Shown here piece by piece: positions 36,818-49,183 of a DNA stretch of 64,000 nt (position 1 is the stretch's first letter; each line of letters opens with the position of its first letter). The position numbers were made by a program, and so were the translations under genes. The notes beneath the pieces were generated by a model. That model saw nothing but the letters and a program-made list of their open reading frames with translations, was not told where the DNA came from and did no database searches. This DNA is from Thermosynechococcus sp. NK55a (GTDB taxonomy: Bacteria > Cyanobacteriota > Cyanobacteriia > Thermosynechococcales > Thermosynechococcaceae): contig NC_023033.1 in the NCBI RefSeq assembly GCF_000505665.1, positions 186,001-250,000 on the forward strand, read 5' to 3'.

Positions 36818-38341
36818 ATGAAACTGCGTTCTATCTTGCGCCGCGGGTTACGTCTTCAGCATCCCCTGACTCCGATTCTCTATCTGCCCCCTCGCCGCAC
36901 GCGATTGACCTTTGCGGTGATGATTGGTGTGCTGAGTGCAACAGCCGCACTGGGGCAGGATACTGCCGCCTCAACGGCGGTTCCGGCAAAGGTGCAGGTG
37001 GTGCTCAACACGCTCTGGGTGATTTTTGCAGGCGTGCTGGTATTTTTCATGAATGCTGGCTTTTGCATGTTGGAAACGGGCTTTTGCCGGGCCAAGAATG
37101 CGGTGAACCTGCTCTCAAAGAACCTGATTGTCTTTGCCCTTTCGAGTATCGCCTATTGGGCGATTGGCTTTGCCCTAATGTTTGGGGATGGCAATGGGGT
37201 GGTGGGCAGCAGTGGTTTCTTTTTGCTGGGGGCCGATAACAGTCCGGCCACTGCCGAAGCCTACCGGGGGGTCTATAGTTCCCTCAGTTGGGCAGCGGTA
37301 CCCCTGTTTGCTAAGTTCTTCTTTCAAGTGGTCTTTGCGGGAACGGCCGCCACAATTGTTTCTGGGGCAGTGGCGGAGCGGATTAAGTTCTATGCCTTCT
37401 TTATCTTCAGCTTGCTGCTGGTGGGGATTTCCTATCCAATTACGGGTCACTGGATCTGGGGTGGCGGTTGGCTGCAACAGCTAGGTATGTGGGATTTTGC
37501 CGGTTCTACGGTCGTGCACTCTGTAGGCGGATGGGCAGCATTGATGGGGGCAGCTCTCCTAGGGCCGCGTTTGGGGCGCTTTCTGCCGGATGGGTCGGTG
37601 GCGGCCATCCCCGGGCATAATTTTGCGATCGCCACCTTGGGTTGTTTGATCCTCTGGCTTGGTTGGTTTGGTTTTAATCCAGGGTCAACGATGACCGCAG
37701 ATCCGGAGGCGATCGCCCACATTGTTGTGACCACAAATATGGCCGCAGCCTTTGGGGGTGTCACCGCAACGGTGGTTTCCACGCTCTACTTTGGGAAGCC
37801 CGACCTTTCGATGATCATTAATGGGATTCTGGCAGGATTAGTGGCCATCACAGCCCCCTGTGCCTTTGTCACCATTGAGAGCGCGGCGTTAATCGGCAGT
37901 ATTGCCGGGATCATTATTATTTTTTCGGTGGTGACCCTCGATCGCCTAAAAATTGACGATCCAGTGGGAGCCATTTCCGTACACTTGGTCAATGGCATCT
38001 GGGGGACCATAGCAGTGGGGCTCTTTGCCGATGGACCGGGGCGCTTTTACGAAGCTGGGGCGGGGCCTCTCAAGGGATTGCTCTGGAGTGGTGACTTTAC
38101 CCAGTTGGGGTACCAATTGGTGGGGGTACTGGCGGTGGGCGGGTTTACCGTTGCCTTTAGTACAGCAGTGTGGCTACTCCTGAACCTTACCATTGGCATT
38201 CGCGTTTCTCCAGAGGAGGAAATCGAGGGGTTGGACATTGGCGAGCATGGCATGGAGGCCTATGCGGGCTTCCTTTTGCGCGAAGAAGTGAAAGGATTTG
38301 TGGATTTGCTCAAACGGATGTCTGGCAGTGGTCGCTCCTAG
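36818..38341 (+). CDS. amt: Ammonium transporter Amt
   Basis: Membrane ammonium channel, 507 aa, 11 TMs after a long N-terminal extension with a signal-peptide-like segment ([18 protein letters not shown]). The pore twin histidines are in [11 protein letters not shown] and [26 protein letters not shown] is the usual start of the Amt core. I found no good NtcA box (GTAN8TAC) upstream, but a CCCTAG/CTAGGG hairpin lies at 36739-36757. The 3' end overlaps the start of the next gene. Confidence 0.96.
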   Translation: MKLRSILRRGLRLQHPLTPILYLPPRRTRLTFAVMIGVLSATAALGQDTAASTAVPAKVQVVLNTLWVIFAGVLVFFMNAGFCMLETGFCRAKNAVNLLSKNLIVFALSSIAYWAIGFALMFGDGNGVVGSSGFFLLGADNSPATAEAYRGVYSSLSWAAVPLFAKFFFQVVFAGTAATIVSGAVAERIKFYAFFIFSLLLVGISYPITGHWIWGGGWLQQLGMWDFAGSTVVHSVGGWAALMGAALLGPRLGRFLPDGSVAAIPGHNFAIATLGCLILWLGWFGFNPGSTMTADPEAIAHIVVTTNMAAAFGGVTATVVSTLYFGKPDLSMIINGILAGLVAITAPCAFVTIESAALIGSIAGIIIIFSVVTLDRLKIDDPVGAISVHLVNGIWGTIAVGLFADGPGRFYEAGAGPLKGLLWSGDFTQLGYQLVGVLAVGGFTVAFSTAVWLLLNLTIGIRVSPEEEIEGLDIGEHGMEAYAGFLLREEVKGFVDLLKRMSGSGRS

Positions 38342-39137
38342 GGTAGGCTTAACGCTCCTATTAATCCTGGGGGCATTGTTGGTTCTCAGTCCCTTGCTAG
38401 TGGTGCTTTGTACCTCCGGCTGGCCACCCGGAACCCTACCCACCCAATTATTGCCGCCCCAAGGCTGGACCTGGCAGAGCTATCAGGCGGCATGGCGGCA
38501 GGGACACTTTATCTTAGCTTTTGCCAACTCAACGTTTGTGGCCTTAGCGGTGACGGCGCTCCAGTTGGTAACTTCAGCCCTAGCAGGTTACGCCCTTGCC
38601 CGACTTTCGTTTCCGGGGCAACAGACGATTCTGCTGCTGATGCTAGCAATCCTAGTGATCCCATTTCAGCTTTTGGTGATCCCAATTTTTCTCATCCTGA
38701 AGGCGGCTCATCTGATCAATACCTATGGCGCGTTGATCTTACCAACGGCGGCCAATGGCTTTGGTGTCTTTTTGATGCGGCAGTTTTTTCTCACATTGCC
38801 CGTTGCCCTTGAGGAGGCAGCCCGCTTGGATGGGGCAAATCGCTGGCAGGTTCTCTGGCATATTCTCTTGCCCCTGAGCCGACCAGCCTTGGTAACGCTC
38901 TTTATCTTTACCTTTATTGGCGAGTGGAATGATCTGTTTAAGCCCTTGGTTTTTACCACCAAGCCAGAACTGATCACCGTGCAGCTTTCCTTGGCCAATT
39001 TTCAGGAGCAGTTCACCAATGATTGGCCGTTGATGATGGCAGCGGCGGTGATTGCCACTGTACCGGTGATGATTTTGTTTATTTTGGGTCAGCGGCAACT
39101 GATTCGCGGTATTGCCACCACGGGGCTAAAGAACTAA
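38328..39137 (+). CDS. Sugar ABC transporter permease, MalG/UgpE family
   Basis: About 269 aa, six TMs, with the EAA loop [27 protein letters not shown] that docks the ATPase. Family members import carbohydrates or glycerol phosphate together with a MalF-type permease, a binding protein and a MalK-type ATPase. None of these is adjacent; a MalK/UgpC-type ATPase is at 62392. Start uncertain: GTG 38328 is chosen, overlapping amt by 14 bases; a TTG at 38298 is also in frame. Confidence 0.84.
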   Translation: MVAPRVGLTLLLILGALLVLSPLLVVLCTSGWPPGTLPTQLLPPQGWTWQSYQAAWRQGHFILAFANSTFVALAVTALQLVTSALAGYALARLSFPGQQTILLLMLAILVIPFQLLVIPIFLILKAAHLINTYGALILPTAANGFGVFLMRQFFLTLPVALEEAARLDGANRWQVLWHILLPLSRPALVTLFIFTFIGEWNDLFKPLVFTTKPELITVQLSLANFQEQFTNDWPLMMAAAVIATVPVMILFILGQRQLIRGIATTGLKN

Positions 39138-39143
39138 GGTACC

Positions 39144-39159
39144 GTTCGGAAAACCGTAC
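39144..39159 (+). promoter_or_regulatory. K-box upstream of groESL
   Basis: GTTCGG-AAAA-CCGTAC fits the cyanobacterial K-box consensus GTTCGG-NNAN-CCNNAC, an element described for light- and heat-responsive groE transcription independent of HrcA/CIRCE. It lies 12 bases ahead of the proposed -35. Confidence 0.7.
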
Positions 39160-39170
39160 TGCAACAGGAG

Positions 39171-39200
39171 TTGCGATCGCCAACCGTCTCTCGCTACATT
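39171..39200 (+). promoter_or_regulatory. Putative sigma-70-type promoter of groESL
   Basis: TTGCGA (39171-39176) and TACATT (39195-39200) with an 18-base spacer. The start point would fall near 39207, inside the CIRCE element, as expected for HrcA repression. The -35 overlaps a HIP1 site, so chance similarity is possible. Confidence 0.5.
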
Positions 39201-39225
39201 AGCACTCGAAGGGTGAGAGTGCTAA
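39199..39225 (+). promoter_or_regulatory. CIRCE element, HrcA operator
   Basis: Perfect TTAGCACTC-N9-GAGTGCTAA inverted repeat exactly matching the CIRCE consensus. HrcA bound here represses groESL until heat shock titrates GroEL. Confidence 0.95.
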
Positions 39226-39324
39226 ACAATTACCAGTGATGCTCTTACTCCCCAGAGACTGCGCGATGAGCCGTGCAGTGAGTGCTATCAATCCATACTC
39301 TTACAATTGGGAGAACAGTACGCT

Positions 39325-39636
39325 ATGGCAGCCGTATCTCTAAGCGTTTCAACTGTGAAACCTTTGGGCGATCGCATTTTTGTCAAAGTCGCCGAAAGCG
39401 AAGAACGGACCGCAGGGGGGATTCTCCTGCCCGACAATGCCCGTGAAAAACCCCAAGTGGGCGAAGTGACCGCCGTCGGTCCCGGCAAACTCACTGAAGA
39501 CGGCAAGCGTCAGCCCATGGATGTGAAAGTGGGTGACAAGGTGCTGTACTCCAAGTATGCCGGTACCGAAGTGAAACTAGGGGGCGAAGACTACGTTCTC
39601 CTCTCAGAAAAAGACATCTTGGCCATTGTGGGCTAG
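39325..39636 (+). CDS. groES: Co-chaperonin GroES
   Basis: Heptameric lid of the GroEL folding chamber. 103 aa with [12 protein letters not shown], the mobile-loop region [20 protein letters not shown] and [21 protein letters not shown] 39325 follows GGGAGA; a GTG-type in-frame start at 39307 adds six unconserved residues. Controlled by CIRCE and K-box upstream; followed 69 bases later by groEL. Confidence 0.98.
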   Translation: MAAVSLSVSTVKPLGDRIFVKVAESEERTAGGILLPDNAREKPQVGEVTAVGPGKLTEDGKRQPMDVKVGDKVLYSKYAGTEVKLGGEDYVLLSEKDILAIVG

Positions 39637-39696
39637 GTCACTGACTTCCTTGCATCTCGGTGCGATTTTTTCATCACTGTTGAACGATTGAGGTAG

Positions 39697-41343
<1,647 letters not shown>

Positions 41344-41409
41344 GCCCATCCCTACCCTGGGCACAGAGTCAATCCCTGAACCTGCCTAGGCGAGGGTTAC
41401 CCACACGGG

Positions 41410-41437
41410 AAGCGGGGCAACCAAACCCCGCTTTTTT
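41410..41437 (+). terminator. Rho-independent terminator after groEL
   Basis: AAGCGGGG and CCCCGCTT (8 bp, 8-base loop) run into TTTT, 67 bases past the groEL stop. Confidence 0.88.
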
Positions 41438-41524
41438 CATGGCTGAGTGGCTGCGAAAGGGTTTGGCAGCGTTGCTATAATAGCCCTCAATGTAATGTTT
41501 TTTAACATTAGTTCTTTTTGCAGT

Positions 41525-44386
41525 ATGGGCGATCCAATGCCTGGAGGTGAAATTCGCATTCGGGGTGCACGGCAGCATAATCTGAAAAACATTGACCTCG
41601 ATCTGCCCCGCGATCGCCTGATTGTAATGACCGGTGTCTCCGGTTCAGGGAAGTCCTCCCTTGCCTTTGACACGATTTTTGCTGAAGGACAACGCCGCTA
41701 TGTGGAGTCCCTGAGTGCCTATGCACGGCAATTCCTCGGCCAGTTAGATAAGCCTGATGTGGATGCCATTGAGGGGCTGAGTCCAGCAATTTCTATTGAT
41801 CAAAAGTCCACCTCCCACAATCCCCGCTCAACGGTGGGGACGGTCACGGAAATCTATGACTACCTGCGGCTGCTCTATGGCCGTGCCGGTGAACCCCATT
41901 GCCCCCATTGCGATCGCTCGATCCGCCCCCAAACCATTGATGAAATGGTGGATCAGGTGATGCAGTTGCCGCCCCAGAGCCGCTTTCAAGTCTTGGCCCC
42001 CATTGTCAAGGGGAAGAAGGGCAGCCACAGGAAGCTGCTGTCGAGTCTGGCCAGTGAAGGTTTTGTGCGGGTTCGGATTGATGGGGAGGTGCGCGACCTC
42101 AGTGATGCCATTGAACTGGACAAAAACCATGTCCACACGATTGAAATTGTTGTTGATCGCCTGGTGCTGAAGCCGGGGATTGAGGAACGTTTAGGGGATT
42201 CCTTGCGAACGGCGTTGCACCATGGCAACGGTACGGCAATGGTCAGTGTGGTGTCTCGGGAGACGGGGGCTGAGGGTCAAACGCTCCTGTTTTCAGAAAA
42301 TTTTGCCTGCCCTGAGCATGGGGCGGTGATGGATGAGCTCTCTCCGCGACTTTTTTCCTTTAACTCCCCCTATGGGGCCTGTCCAGAGTGCCATGGCCTG
42401 GGCTATTTGCGCAAATTTAGCCCGGAGTTAATTGTCCCCAATCCCGAACTACCGGTTTATCTGGCGATCGCCCCCTGGGCCGAGAAGGAACACGACTACT
42501 ACCTTGCTCTCCTCTGTGGTGTTGCTGAGGCCCTTGGTTTTGACATCCATACACCGTGGTATCGCCTCACGGAGTTGCAACGGGAGATCCTCCTTTACGG
42601 CACCGACACACCGATTCTCATCCCTTCTGATTTGCGCTATCGCAAACGGGACTACTACCGTCAATTTCAAGGGGTGATTCCCATCCTAGAGCGGCAGTAC
42701 CGCGAGACGACCTCCGAGGCCTACCGGCAAAAACTGGAAGAGTACCAAGTCAATCAAACCTGCCCCGCCTGTCAGGGACAACGCCTGAAACCAGCCGCTT
42801 TGGCCGTGCGCTTGGGGCAATATCGCCTTACGGATCTCACCCGTGTTTCGATTCGCGAGTGCTGGGCACGGCTTCAATCCCTGCAACTCACGCCTCGCCA
42901 ACAACAAATTGCGGAACTAGCCCTGCGGGAAGTAATGGCGCGGTTGCAGTTTCTCATTGATGTGGGGCTCGATTACCTAACCTTGGATCGCAGTGCAGCC
43001 ACCCTCTCTGGGGGTGAAGCTCAACGAATTCGCTTGGCTACCCAAATTGGCTCTGGCCTGACGGGGGTGCTCTATGTCCTCGATGAGCCGAGTATTGGCC
43101 TGCACCAGCGCGATAACGATCGCCTGCTGCAAACGCTCTTTCGCCTGCGGGACTTGGGGAATACGCTGATTGTTGTCGAACACGATGAGGATACGATCCG
43201 GGCTGCCGATTACATTGTCGATATTGGCCCAGGGGCGGGAAGCCACGGCGGCCAAATTGTCGCTCAAGGCAGCCTCGAGGCAATTCTCAACCATCCTGAC
43301 TCCCTGACGGGGGCTTATCTGTCGGGGCGCAAGCGCATCGAAACTCCCAGCGATCGCCGGCCAGGGAATGGCAAATCCCTGATTCTAAAAAAGGTGTCCC
43401 GCAACAACCTCAAGGATATCACCGTAGAAATTCCCCTTGGCAAGCTGGTGTGTCTGACGGGAGTATCGGGATCGGGCAAGTCCACCCTCATGCACGAAGT
43501 TCTCTATCCTGCCCTGCAGCACCATCTTGGTCACCATGTGCCGCTCCCCAAGGAACTGGGGCACATCGAAGGCTTGAGTGCCATTGATAAAGTCATTGTC
43601 ATTGACCAGTCCCCCATTGGTCGAACCCCCCGCTCCAACCCTGCCACCTACATTGGTGTTTTTGATGTCATCCGTGAGGTCTTTAGCCAAACCGTTGAGG
43701 CCAAGGCACGGGGCTACAAGCCGGGGCAGTTTTCCTTCAATATCAAGGGCGGCCGCTGTGAGGCCTGCGGTGGCCAAGGGGTGAATGTTATTGAGATGAA
43801 CTTTCTGCCCGATGTTTATGTCCAGTGTGAGGTGTGCAAGGGGGCCCGCTACAACCGCGATACACTGCAAGTGAAGTACAAGGGCTGCTCGATCGCCGAT
43901 GTTTTGGATATGACTGCTGAGACAGCGCTGACCTTTTTTGAAAATATCCCCAAGGCGGTGAGCAAGCTGCAAACCCTTGTGGATGTGGGCTTGGGCTATC
44001 TGAAATTGGGACAAACCGCACCCACCCTCTCTGGGGGGGAAGCCCAACGCCTTAAATTGGCAGCTGAACTGTCCCGCCGTGCCACGGGCAAAACCCTCTA
44101 CCTGATTGATGAGCCGACCACGGGGCTATCCTTTTACGATGTGCATAAACTCCTCGAGGTGCTGCAACGGCTGGTGGACAAGGGCAACTCAATTCTGGTG
44201 ATTGAGCACAATTTAGATGTGATTCGCTGTGCCGATTGGATTATTGATCTAGGACCCGAGGGGGGCGATCGCGGGGGAGAGGTGGTTGCCGTGGGCACTC
44301 CTGAAGCAGTGGCCCTGATGCCCCAATCCTACACCGGTCAGTATCTTGCCCGAGTCTTCAATCGCGCCGCTGCCAATTCGCAATAG
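41525..44386 (+). CDS. uvrA: UvrABC excision nuclease subunit A
   Basis: DNA damage recognition ATPase for nucleotide excision repair. 953 aa with two ABC ATPase modules: Walker [10 protein letters not shown] and GVSGSGKST, signatures [10 protein letters not shown] and [10 protein letters not shown], Walker [11 protein letters not shown] and [10 protein letters not shown], and zinc-finger cysteines in CPHCDR, CPECHG, CEACGG and CEVCKG. ATG 41525 is the usual level; an ATG at 41537 is an alternative with a nearly identical protein. Confidence 0.97.
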   Translation: MGDPMPGGEIRIRGARQHNLKNIDLDLPRDRLIVMTGVSGSGKSSLAFDTIFAEGQRRYVESLSAYARQFLGQLDKPDVDAIEGLSPAISIDQKSTSHNPRSTVGTVTEIYDYLRLLYGRAGEPHCPHCDRSIRPQTIDEMVDQVMQLPPQSRFQVLAPIVKGKKGSHRKLLSSLASEGFVRVRIDGEVRDLSDAIELDKNHVHTIEIVVDRLVLKPGIEERLGDSLRTALHHGNGTAMVSVVSRETGAEGQTLLFSENFACPEHGAVMDELSPRLFSFNSPYGACPECHGLGYLRKFSPELIVPNPELPVYLAIAPWAEKEHDYYLALLCGVAEALGFDIHTPWYRLTELQREILLYGTDTPILIPSDLRYRKRDYYRQFQGVIPILERQYRETTSEAYRQKLEEYQVNQTCPACQGQRLKPAALAVRLGQYRLTDLTRVSIRECWARLQSLQLTPRQQQIAELALREVMARLQFLIDVGLDYLTLDRSAATLSGGEAQRIRLATQIGSGLTGVLYVLDEPSIGLHQRDNDRLLQTLFRLRDLGNTLIVVEHDEDTIRAADYIVDIGPGAGSHGGQIVAQGSLEAILNHPDSLTGAYLSGRKRIETPSDRRPGNGKSLILKKVSRNNLKDITVEIPLGKLVCLTGVSGSGKSTLMHEVLYPALQHHLGHHVPLPKELGHIEGLSAIDKVIVIDQSPIGRTPRSNPATYIGVFDVIREVFSQTVEAKARGYKPGQFSFNIKGGRCEACGGQGVNVIEMNFLPDVYVQCEVCKGARYNRDTLQVKYKGCSIADVLDMTAETALTFFENIPKAVSKLQTLVDVGLGYLKLGQTAPTLSGGEAQRLKLAAELSRRATGKTLYLIDEPTTGLSFYDVHKLLEVLQRLVDKGNSILVIEHNLDVIRCADWIIDLGPEGGDRGGEVVAVGTPEAVALMPQSYTGQYLARVFNRAAANSQ

Positions 44387-44420
44387 TAGAATACAGGTTG
44401 CTCTGCCTTGCGGTGTGCCT

Positions 44421-45290
44421 ATGCCGACAATGACCCTTTCCATTTCCTGTCCCGATCAGCGGGGGCTAGTGGCCAAGTTGGCCCAGTTTGTCTATCGCTA
44501 TAACGGGAACATTGTCCATGCCGACCACCACACCGATGCCGTTGCGGGCATTTTTCTCTCCCGCCTCGAATGGGAATTAGAGGGCTTTGAAATCCCCCGC
44601 GATCAAATTGCCACCACTTTCATCAACTATGCGCAGCGGGAAAAGGTCTTTGCCAGTTGGCAGGGGGTGCGCTGGCAGTTGCGGGCGTCGGATATTCCCT
44701 ATCGCTTGGCCATTTGGGTGAGCCGCCAAGATCATTGCCTTTGGGATCTGCTGCTGCGGCAGCGGGCGGGGGATCTCTTTGCGGAAATTCCCCTGATCAT
44801 CAGTAACCATGAGCATTTGCGTCCCATCGCCGAGCAGTTTGGCATTGATTTTTACTATATCCCTGTGACGCCAGAGACCAAGCCGCTGGCGGAAGCCAAG
44901 GAACTGCAACTCCTCAAGGACTACAGGATTGATCTGGTGGTGCTGGCTAAGTATATGCAGGTGCTCAGTCCTGAATTTATTGGGGCCTTTCCCCACGTGA
45001 TCAATATTCACCATTCATTCTTGCCGGCCTTTGCGGGAGCTAACCCCTACCACCGTGCCTATGAGCGGGGGGTAAAAATCATTGGTGCCACGGCCCACTA
45101 TGCCACGGTGGATTTAGACGAAGGGCCAATCATTGAGCAGGCGGTTGTGCCTGTGAGCCATCGGGATACAGTGGCGGATCTAATTCGCAAGGGCAAGGAT
45201 TTAGAACGGGTGGTGTTGGCGCGGGCGGTACGGCTGCATTTACAAAATCGGATTCTGGTGTATGGCAATCGCACGGCAGTCTTTGCTTGA
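44421..45290 (+). CDS. purU: Formyltetrahydrofolate deformylase PurU
   Basis: Hydrolyses 10-formyl-THF to formate and THF, balancing one-carbon units. 289 aa: an N-terminal ACT domain (SISCPDQRGLVAKLAQFVYR) and a formyltransferase-fold domain with VINIHHSFLPAF and ATAHYATVDLDEGPII holding the catalytic His and Asp. ATG 44421 is preferred to in-frame starts back to 44346, which overlap uvrA. A GGGGGT/ACCCCC hairpin lies 45 bases past the stop but has no T run. Confidence 0.93.
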   Translation: MPTMTLSISCPDQRGLVAKLAQFVYRYNGNIVHADHHTDAVAGIFLSRLEWELEGFEIPRDQIATTFINYAQREKVFASWQGVRWQLRASDIPYRLAIWVSRQDHCLWDLLLRQRAGDLFAEIPLIISNHEHLRPIAEQFGIDFYYIPVTPETKPLAEAKELQLLKDYRIDLVVLAKYMQVLSPEFIGAFPHVINIHHSFLPAFAGANPYHRAYERGVKIIGATAHYATVDLDEGPIIEQAVVPVSHRDTVADLIRKGKDLERVVLARAVRLHLQNRILVYGNRTAVFA

Positions 45291-45403
45291 GGGTTGCCAC
45301 CGTTGCGGGCCTGTTGCCTTTGGGGATTCCCGTAGGGGGTCACCAACCCCCTTGATGAGCAGGTATAATCAAATAATGTTCTGCCCCTGCGGTTTGACTG
45401 ACT

Positions 45404-46351
45404 ATGCCCTTCGAGATCAATCACGGCCTGGGTCGCTTTAACTCCAAACGGGATCTCCATGCTGCCCTCGGTATTCCATTGTCAGCAGCACCCGGGGAAA
45501 TTCGCAAGCGGTATCTCAAAATTGCCAAGACACTCCACCCCGATAGCCGTGATGATGAATCGGGTAAAAAAATGGCCAGTGATTTGCTCTCGAAGTTTGT
45601 GAATCCTGCCTATGAAGTGCTTTCCCAAGAAAAAGAGCGAGAAGAATATCAAGTCATTTTGCGCTTGCTGGAAAAGCAACTGCTAACGGCCAATATTGTG
45701 CCAACGCCCACCTTTGATTTGGCACAGGAAGTCTTTAACGCTGCCAATGTTGAAGAGGCCTATCAAAGGGCCCTCAATACCCTTGCCCAAGATCAATACA
45801 AAGACTTAAACAACACCCTTAAAATTAGCGAACAAATTAGCGAACTGAATTTAATCTACCTGTGGCGATCGGCGGGTGGCAAGGTAACCGCATCCACGCC
45901 CAGTGTTTCTGCGCCGGCGGCTCCACCTAAATCAGATGCAACCCAAGGGCAGGCTACACCAGCGGCCACCACAGAGACGTCACCACCTACAGAAGCCCCC
46001 AAAACAGAGCAATTTACAGAGCAATATTTCCGACGGGCAGAGGAACTCTTCAATAAAGGCATTTATCTGGAGGCCGTCAAAGAACTGAAGGATGCCCTGA
46101 AAATTGACCCCCGCAGTGCTCGCTGCAATGCCCTACTAGGCAAGGTGTATCTGCAGCAAGGCTCCCTCAGTATGGCCAAAATTCACTTTAATCAAGCCCT
46201 GAAGCTCAATCCTCAAGAGGTAATGGCAATACAGGGACTCGAAGCAATTAGCAAAAGAGAGCGCCAAGCCCAGAAACAGCAAAAAAGTACTGAGCCACCC
46301 AAACCGGAGCAAAAGAAATTCTCCTTCTTTGGTCTTTTTGGGAAAAAATAA
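45404..46351 (+). CDS. J-domain protein with C-terminal TPR
   Basis: 315 aa. The N-terminal J domain (about 15-80) keeps the HPD motif in AKTLHPDSRD, so it should stimulate an Hsp70. A Pro/Ala/Thr-rich linker (about 165-205) follows, then one to two TPR units (YFRRAEELFNKGIYLEAVKE and LLGKVYLQQGSLSMAKIHFN), and a Lys-rich tail with FSFFGLFGKK. Probably recruits DnaK to particular clients; the client is unknown. TATAAT at 45364-45369 may be its -10 box. Ends 6 bases before hisZ. Confidence 0.85.
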   Translation: MPFEINHGLGRFNSKRDLHAALGIPLSAAPGEIRKRYLKIAKTLHPDSRDDESGKKMASDLLSKFVNPAYEVLSQEKEREEYQVILRLLEKQLLTANIVPTPTFDLAQEVFNAANVEEAYQRALNTLAQDQYKDLNNTLKISEQISELNLIYLWRSAGGKVTASTPSVSAPAAPPKSDATQGQATPAATTETSPPTEAPKTEQFTEQYFRRAEELFNKGIYLEAVKELKDALKIDPRSARCNALLGKVYLQQGSLSMAKIHFNQALKLNPQEVMAIQGLEAISKRERQAQKQQKSTEPPKPEQKKFSFFGLFGKK

Positions 46352-46357
46352 TTCACT

Positions 46358-47584
46358 ATGGTGTATCAACCTGCCTGTGGTGCCCGCGATATTTTGCCCC
46401 TGGATGTGGCACGGCAACGGTGGCTAGAGCAACGCCTAGAGCGCGTCTTCCAAAGCTGGGGCTACCAAGAAATTATCACACCCACAATTGAGACCTTAGC
46501 AACCCTCACAGCAGGGGGCACTGTCCATCCAGAGACGGTTATTCAAGTGCAGGGGAGCGGTGGTGAGCCTTTAGGATTGCGACCAGAATTAACGGCTTCT
46601 ATTGCTCGGGCGGCGGTGACCCGTATGGCAGGTATGCAACTGCCCCAAAGGCTCTATTACAAAACTAATGTCTTTCGACGCACCACAGGGGCAGAGTTGG
46701 GCAACCAACAGGAATTTTTCCAAGCCGGAGTGGAGCTACTGGGGGCAACAGGTTTAGCGGCCGATGCAGAAATTCTCTGGCTGGTGCAGGAGTGCCTTGG
46801 GGTGCTAGCGGTTGGGGAGGCTTATCTTTTGGTGGGGGATGCCCACTTGACGCAACAGTTGCTCAGTACCTTTCCAGTGGAACTACAAAAGACCGTGCGC
46901 CAATGCTTGGCCCATTTAGACCGCGTGAGTTTGCAGGCTCTACCTGCCCCTTGGCGCGATCGCGCCCTTGCCCTTTTTGATCTACGGGGTACCCCAAAGG
47001 AGGTGGGGGAACGTTTAGCGCAGTGGTCTGATGTTCCAGGGGTTGTTGATCGCTTTGCGGAACTTCAACAGTTGTTGGCGTTGGTGGCCGAGTCCTTGGC
47101 TATTACCCTTGATCTGAGCCTTGTGCAGTCCTTTGATTACTACACAGGGATTATCTTTGAGGTCTTGATTCCTACGGAAACGGAACTGCGGTTGGTGGCT
47201 CAAGGGGGGCGCTATGATCAACTGCTCAGTATTTACCATCCCGACGGTGCGACGGTGCCGGGGATTGGTTTTGTCTTTAATGTTGAGGCACTCCTGCAGG
47301 CGGTCGCCATTCCCCCAGCCGCCCTATTGGCCCCCCGCAGTCAATGGCTTGTGGTTCCCCGCACAGCCAGCGCCCTCGCTGCCGCCCTCCACCATGCCCA
47401 AACACTGCGCTTGGAGGGCTCGACCCGGGTGGAGTTGGCACTTCTGGATTTGACGCCGGAGCAAATCCGCGCCTATGCCCGCGATCGCCAGATTCCCTAT
47501 ATTGCTTGGATTGAGAGTGATGCGCCACCGCAGATCGAAGCCCTCAGTGATGGGGCAACCTATTTGCAGATTCAGAGTGTCTAG
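46358..47584 (+). CDS. hisZ: ATP phosphoribosyltransferase regulatory subunit HisZ
   Basis: HisRS-like protein lacking aminoacylation, needed for activity and histidine feedback of short-form HisG. 408 aa: class II core with GARDILPLDVARQRWLEQRL, LRPELTASIARAAVTRM and YYKTNVFRRTT, but without the HisRS anticodon-binding domain signature. Followed 3 bases later by hisG, as in other organisms with the HisZG octamer. Confidence 0.94.
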   Translation: MVYQPACGARDILPLDVARQRWLEQRLERVFQSWGYQEIITPTIETLATLTAGGTVHPETVIQVQGSGGEPLGLRPELTASIARAAVTRMAGMQLPQRLYYKTNVFRRTTGAELGNQQEFFQAGVELLGATGLAADAEILWLVQECLGVLAVGEAYLLVGDAHLTQQLLSTFPVELQKTVRQCLAHLDRVSLQALPAPWRDRALALFDLRGTPKEVGERLAQWSDVPGVVDRFAELQQLLALVAESLAITLDLSLVQSFDYYTGIIFEVLIPTETELRLVAQGGRYDQLLSIYHPDGATVPGIGFVFNVEALLQAVAIPPAALLAPRSQWLVVPRTASALAAALHHAQTLRLEGSTRVELALLDLTPEQIRAYARDRQIPYIAWIESDAPPQIEALSDGATYLQIQSV

Positions 47585-47587
47585 GTC

Positions 47588-48223
47588 ATGCTAACGATCG
47601 CCCTCCCCAAAGGTGCCCTCCTCAAGGACAGTATTGCCTACTTCCAACGGCTAGGCTTAAATTTTGAAGCACTCCTAGAGCCGGGAAATCGGCAACTTCA
47701 GGTTCTCTCTCAGGATGGCTGTGCCCGCGCCCTTTTGGTCCGTGCCCAGGATGTCCCCGTCTATGTGCAGTATGGTCAAGCGCAGTTGGGCATTGTTGGG
47801 TATGACGTGCTGCGGGAAAAAAATCCCCATGTGGCCAAACTAGCGGATTTGGGCTTTGGTCAGTGTCGTCTATCGGTGGCCGTTAAAGCCTCTAGTCCCT
47901 ACCGCAGTGCCCGCGATTTGCCCCCCCATTGCCGCGTTGCCTCAAAGTTTGTCCGCTGTGCCGATGCTTTTTTCCAGCAGTTGGATTTGCCCGTGGATAT
48001 TGTGCCCCTCTATGGTTCAGTGGAACTGGGGCCAATTACGGGCATGGCGGAGGCAATTGTGGATTTGGTGTCAACGGGACGTACCCTCAAGGAAAATGGC
48101 CTTGTGGAGCTAGAGCAAATCTTTAGCAGCACTGCCTACTTGATTGCCCATCCCCGCAGCTATCGCCTCAACCTCAATGGTCTTGGGCACTACGTTCCAC
48201 AGTTAACAGGGGCGATCGCTTGA
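47588..48223 (+). CDS. hisG: ATP phosphoribosyltransferase HisG, short form
   Basis: First step of histidine synthesis (ATP + PRPP). 211 aa, the short form lacking the C-terminal regulatory domain; [20 protein letters not shown] starts it and [25 protein letters not shown] is the PRPP-binding signature region. The missing regulatory domain is supplied by the adjacent HisZ. Converges on btpA with the two stops back to back. Confidence 0.96.
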   Translation: MLTIALPKGALLKDSIAYFQRLGLNFEALLEPGNRQLQVLSQDGCARALLVRAQDVPVYVQYGQAQLGIVGYDVLREKNPHVAKLADLGFGQCRLSVAVKASSPYRSARDLPPHCRVASKFVRCADAFFQQLDLPVDIVPLYGSVELGPITGMAEAIVDLVSTGRTLKENGLVELEQIFSSTAYLIAHPRSYRLNLNGLGHYVPQLTGAIA

Positions 48224-49114
48224 TTACCGTTGCCTGTGCACCACCATGGCCGGCAGGGGTTCATTGATTGGCCCTCGGCAGTTACCGTTGGCGCGATCGA
48301 CGTCTTGAAGCTTGTGGTGTGCCCGCTGCCATGCTTCAACAAAACGGCTGACCCGAATGGGGTCAATGGGTTGTTCAATCTGACCATTGCGCTTCAGGGA
48401 ACTGGCAACAATGACGCCGTTGACGTAGGGCACCAATTGCTCCACATTGTCCCAAGAGGCACCACTGCCAATCAAAAGGGGTTGTCCCTTGGCGGCACTG
48501 GCGGCGATGGATAGATCCTCCTCAGTGGGTGGCTGTCCTGTTGCCCAACCGGAGAGAATCACCCCATCGGCGAGTCCGCGGTCAAAGGTGTCCCGTACTG
48601 CCGTGGCCAGATTTGGGCTGTGGAGGGGCTGGGCGTGCTTCACCATCACATCGGCAAAAATTTTGATGTCTTGCCCCAGTTCACGGCGGTAGCGCAGCAG
48701 TTGATGGGCTTGGCCTTCGATAATGCCTTGATCGGTGGCCATGACCCCAGTGAGCACATTGACGCGGATAAATTGTGCCCCCGTACAGGCGGCGATCGCC
48801 AGCCCACTAAAGGCATCATTGCGCAGCACATTAAGGCCAATGGGCACAGCTACCAGATTCTTTAACCGCTGCACCACTAAGGTCATGGCACTGACGACAG
48901 CAGCATCCACCCGATCTTTGCTGAAGGGAGCATCAAAGAAATTCTCAACAATAATGGCATTGACTCCCCCTGAGGCAAGGGCTGTGGCTTCCTGTTCTGC
49001 GCGGTCAATAACAGCCTTGAGACTCCCCCCCCAACGGGCGGAGGTGGGTAAGGGAAGGAGGTGGACAACGCCAATGACTGGGGTTGCAGTATGAAAGAGA
49101 GTCCGGAGATCCAC
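48224..49114 (-). CDS. btpA: BtpA family protein, photosystem I biogenesis
   Basis: 296 aa TIM-barrel-like BtpA/SgcQ family protein. In Synechocystis BtpA is a thylakoid-associated factor needed to stabilise photosystem I reaction-centre proteins, notably at low temperature. Visible: PVIGVVHLLPLP at the N-terminus, VNAIIVENFFDAPF, FIRVNVLTGVMATDQGIIEG, and the C-terminal GQPLLIGSGASWDNV. Start is GTG at 49114. Divergent from folK with a 69-base gap. Confidence 0.93.
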   Translation of the reverse strand: MDLRTLFHTATPVIGVVHLLPLPTSARWGGSLKAVIDRAEQEATALASGGVNAIIVENFFDAPFSKDRVDAAVVSAMTLVVQRLKNLVAVPIGLNVLRNDAFSGLAIAACTGAQFIRVNVLTGVMATDQGIIEGQAHQLLRYRRELGQDIKIFADVMVKHAQPLHSPNLATAVRDTFDRGLADGVILSGWATGQPPTEEDLSIAASAAKGQPLLIGSGASWDNVEQLVPYVNGVIVASSLKRNGQIEQPIDPIRVSRFVEAWQRAHHKLQDVDRANGNCRGPINEPLPAMVVHRQR

Positions 49115-49183
49115 AACGATTTTGGCAATAGGTGAACAGTGCAGGTATAACAGGAGGAGTGAGCGGCACTCTCCACAGGCACA

